Shown: one piece after another, positions 5,240-6,132 of the stretch | How the letters are laid out: each line of letters starts with the position of its first letter | How positions within the stretch are numbered: the first letter of the stretch is position 1 | NCBI GenBank assembly: GCA_030526935.1 | Contig: JAUNBY010000199.1 | Span: 1 to 6,132, forward strand | Origin: Clostridia bacterium | Lineage (GTDB): Bacteria; Bacillota; Clostridia; Christensenellales; Aristaeellaceae | Reading direction: 5' to 3' | DNA length: 6,132 bases | The notes under the pieces: model-generated | What the model saw: only the letters and a program-made list of their open reading frames with translations | Told to the model about the DNA's origin: nothing | Database searches by the model: none | Program-made: the position numbers and the translations under genes

Positions 5240-6132
5240 ATGGTGATACTTGGCATCGACATTGGAGGGACTAATACCCGCCTTGGCATGGTGGATTCGA
5301 GCTTGAATGTCACAAATTTTGAAAAGGTGTCCAGCGAATTGATACAGGGCGACGATTCTGCGGCGCTGCTCGCGGCATTCATATTGAATTACATCGCAAG
5401 GCACGGCGTCGAACCCGACTGCGTTTCAATAGGCTTTCCATCATCGCTCGACGTAGACAGGAAGCGGCTCATATGCACTCCGAACATGAAGGGATTCGAC
5501 GACTTGGCGATAGTTGAGGTTATGGAAAAGCTGCTTGGATTGAAAGTCGTGGTCGAGCGCGACGTGAACCTGCTGTTTCGACGCGACAAAATGGTTATGA
5601 ATCTCCCTGACAAAGGCATCATTATAGCGGTCTACGCAGGAACCGGAATAGGGAATGTCATATGCTTTGACGGCAGGATAATTCTCGGCAGAAACGCAGG
5701 CGCGGCCGACCTGGGGCATGTAGCCACGTTCTCGTCAGACAGAGTCTGCGGATGCGGGAATGTCGGATGCGTTGAAACCGTCGTAAGCGGCAGGAGACTG
5801 CGCGAGATAAGGGATGAGCTTTATCCCGATTGCGATATGGAGGATTTATTCACGAGGCACGCCTCCGACGAGGCGCTTAAGCGATTTGTTGATAAGCTCG
5901 CCATAGCCATAGCCATCGAGATTAGCATACTCGACCCGGAATATCTGATACTCGGAGGCGGCGTTTTGAACATGAAGGGATTTCCGATTGAAGCGTTTGA
6001 GATGAAGCTGAGAGACGTAATACGAAAGCCCAATCCATCCGAGAATCTGCGTATACGCTATTCCGACGGCGACGCGACAAGCGGCGTTACAGGCGCGGCG
6101 ATATATGCTATGGAAAGATTAACAGGCAATAT
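5240..6132 (+). CDS. alsK: ROK-family sugar kinase, AlsK-like (probable allose kinase), 3' end missing
   Basis: The 297 residues present make up nearly the whole of an AlsK-length protein (E. coli AlsK is about 309); no stop is reached before the window ends. ROK features in order are: phosphate-binding DIGGTNTR (7-14); GFPSSLDVDRKRLICTPN (65-82), very like the AlsK segment; the catalytic Asp108 in RDVN (107-110); GTGIG (134-138); a zinc site H160, C170, C172 and C177 in CGCGNVGCVET; and LDPEYLILGGGVLNM (231-245), followed by SGVTGAAIYAM (281-291). It would phosphorylate a hexose, probably D-allose or a related sugar, at O6 using ATP in the cytoplasm. The ATG at 5240 has GGAGG 6 bases upstream; the ATG at 5235 runs into a stop. 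The usual Glu of the ExGH motif is Asp157 (DLGH). It is divergent from the valS operon; any allose transport or epimerase genes would lie beyond the window. Confidence 0.9.
   Translation, partial: MVILGIDIGGTNTRLGMVDSSLNVTNFEKVSSELIQGDDSAALLAAFILNYIARHGVEPDCVSIGFPSSLDVDRKRLICTPNMKGFDDLAIVEVMEKLLGLKVVVERDVNLLFRRDKMVMNLPDKGIIIAVYAGTGIGNVICFDGRIILGRNAGAADLGHVATFSSDRVCGCGNVGCVETVVSGRRLREIRDELYPDCDMEDLFTRHASDEALKRFVDKLAIAIAIEISILDPEYLILGGGVLNMKGFPIEAFEMKLRDVIRKPNPSENLRIRYSDGDATSGVTGAAIYAMERLTGN

Overview
This window most likely comes from the chromosome of a Bacillota (Firmicutes) bacterium, probably a Clostridia-type anaerobe. The reasons are a classical T-box leader in front of an aminoacyl-tRNA synthetase gene, strong AGGAGG-type ribosome binding sites, sigma-A-like promoters, and moderately GC-rich genes (mid-50s % by eye) that use ATA for isoleucine often. 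No insertion sequence, CRISPR array, tRNA or rRNA is visible.

Layout. Most of the window is one minus-strand operon, read from right to left. A promoter with a perfect TATAAT box (4990-5018) leads into a valine-specific T-box leader (about 4743-4960) that ends in a terminator. After it come a 66-residue two-helix membrane protein of unknown function (4516-4716), valS for valyl-tRNA synthetase (1879-4503), a Sir2-type NAD-dependent protein deacylase (1155-1868), an AllA-like cupin protein (635-1129) and a NimA/pyridoxamine-phosphate-oxidase-like flavin-binding protein (154-618). A rho-independent terminator follows (93-137). The gaps between these genes are only 10 to 25 bases, and no other terminator separates them. 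At the left edge a new minus-strand gene seems to start (1-17), with only its first five codons present.

On the right, a ROK-family sugar kinase closely resembling allose kinase AlsK is read divergently on the plus strand (5240 to beyond the window end). It has its own promoter in an AT-richer intergenic region that also contains a 6-base-arm inverted repeat.

How the parts work together. The T-box should sense uncharged tRNA-Val: the specifier is GUC and the variable T-box base is U, which matches an A discriminator base. Under valine limitation it should allow read-through into the whole operon. A sirtuin, an AllA-like enzyme and a flavoprotein would then be induced together with the synthetase. 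That grouping and the unknown membrane protein placed first are the most interesting points here. I found no strong evidence of an entirely new system.
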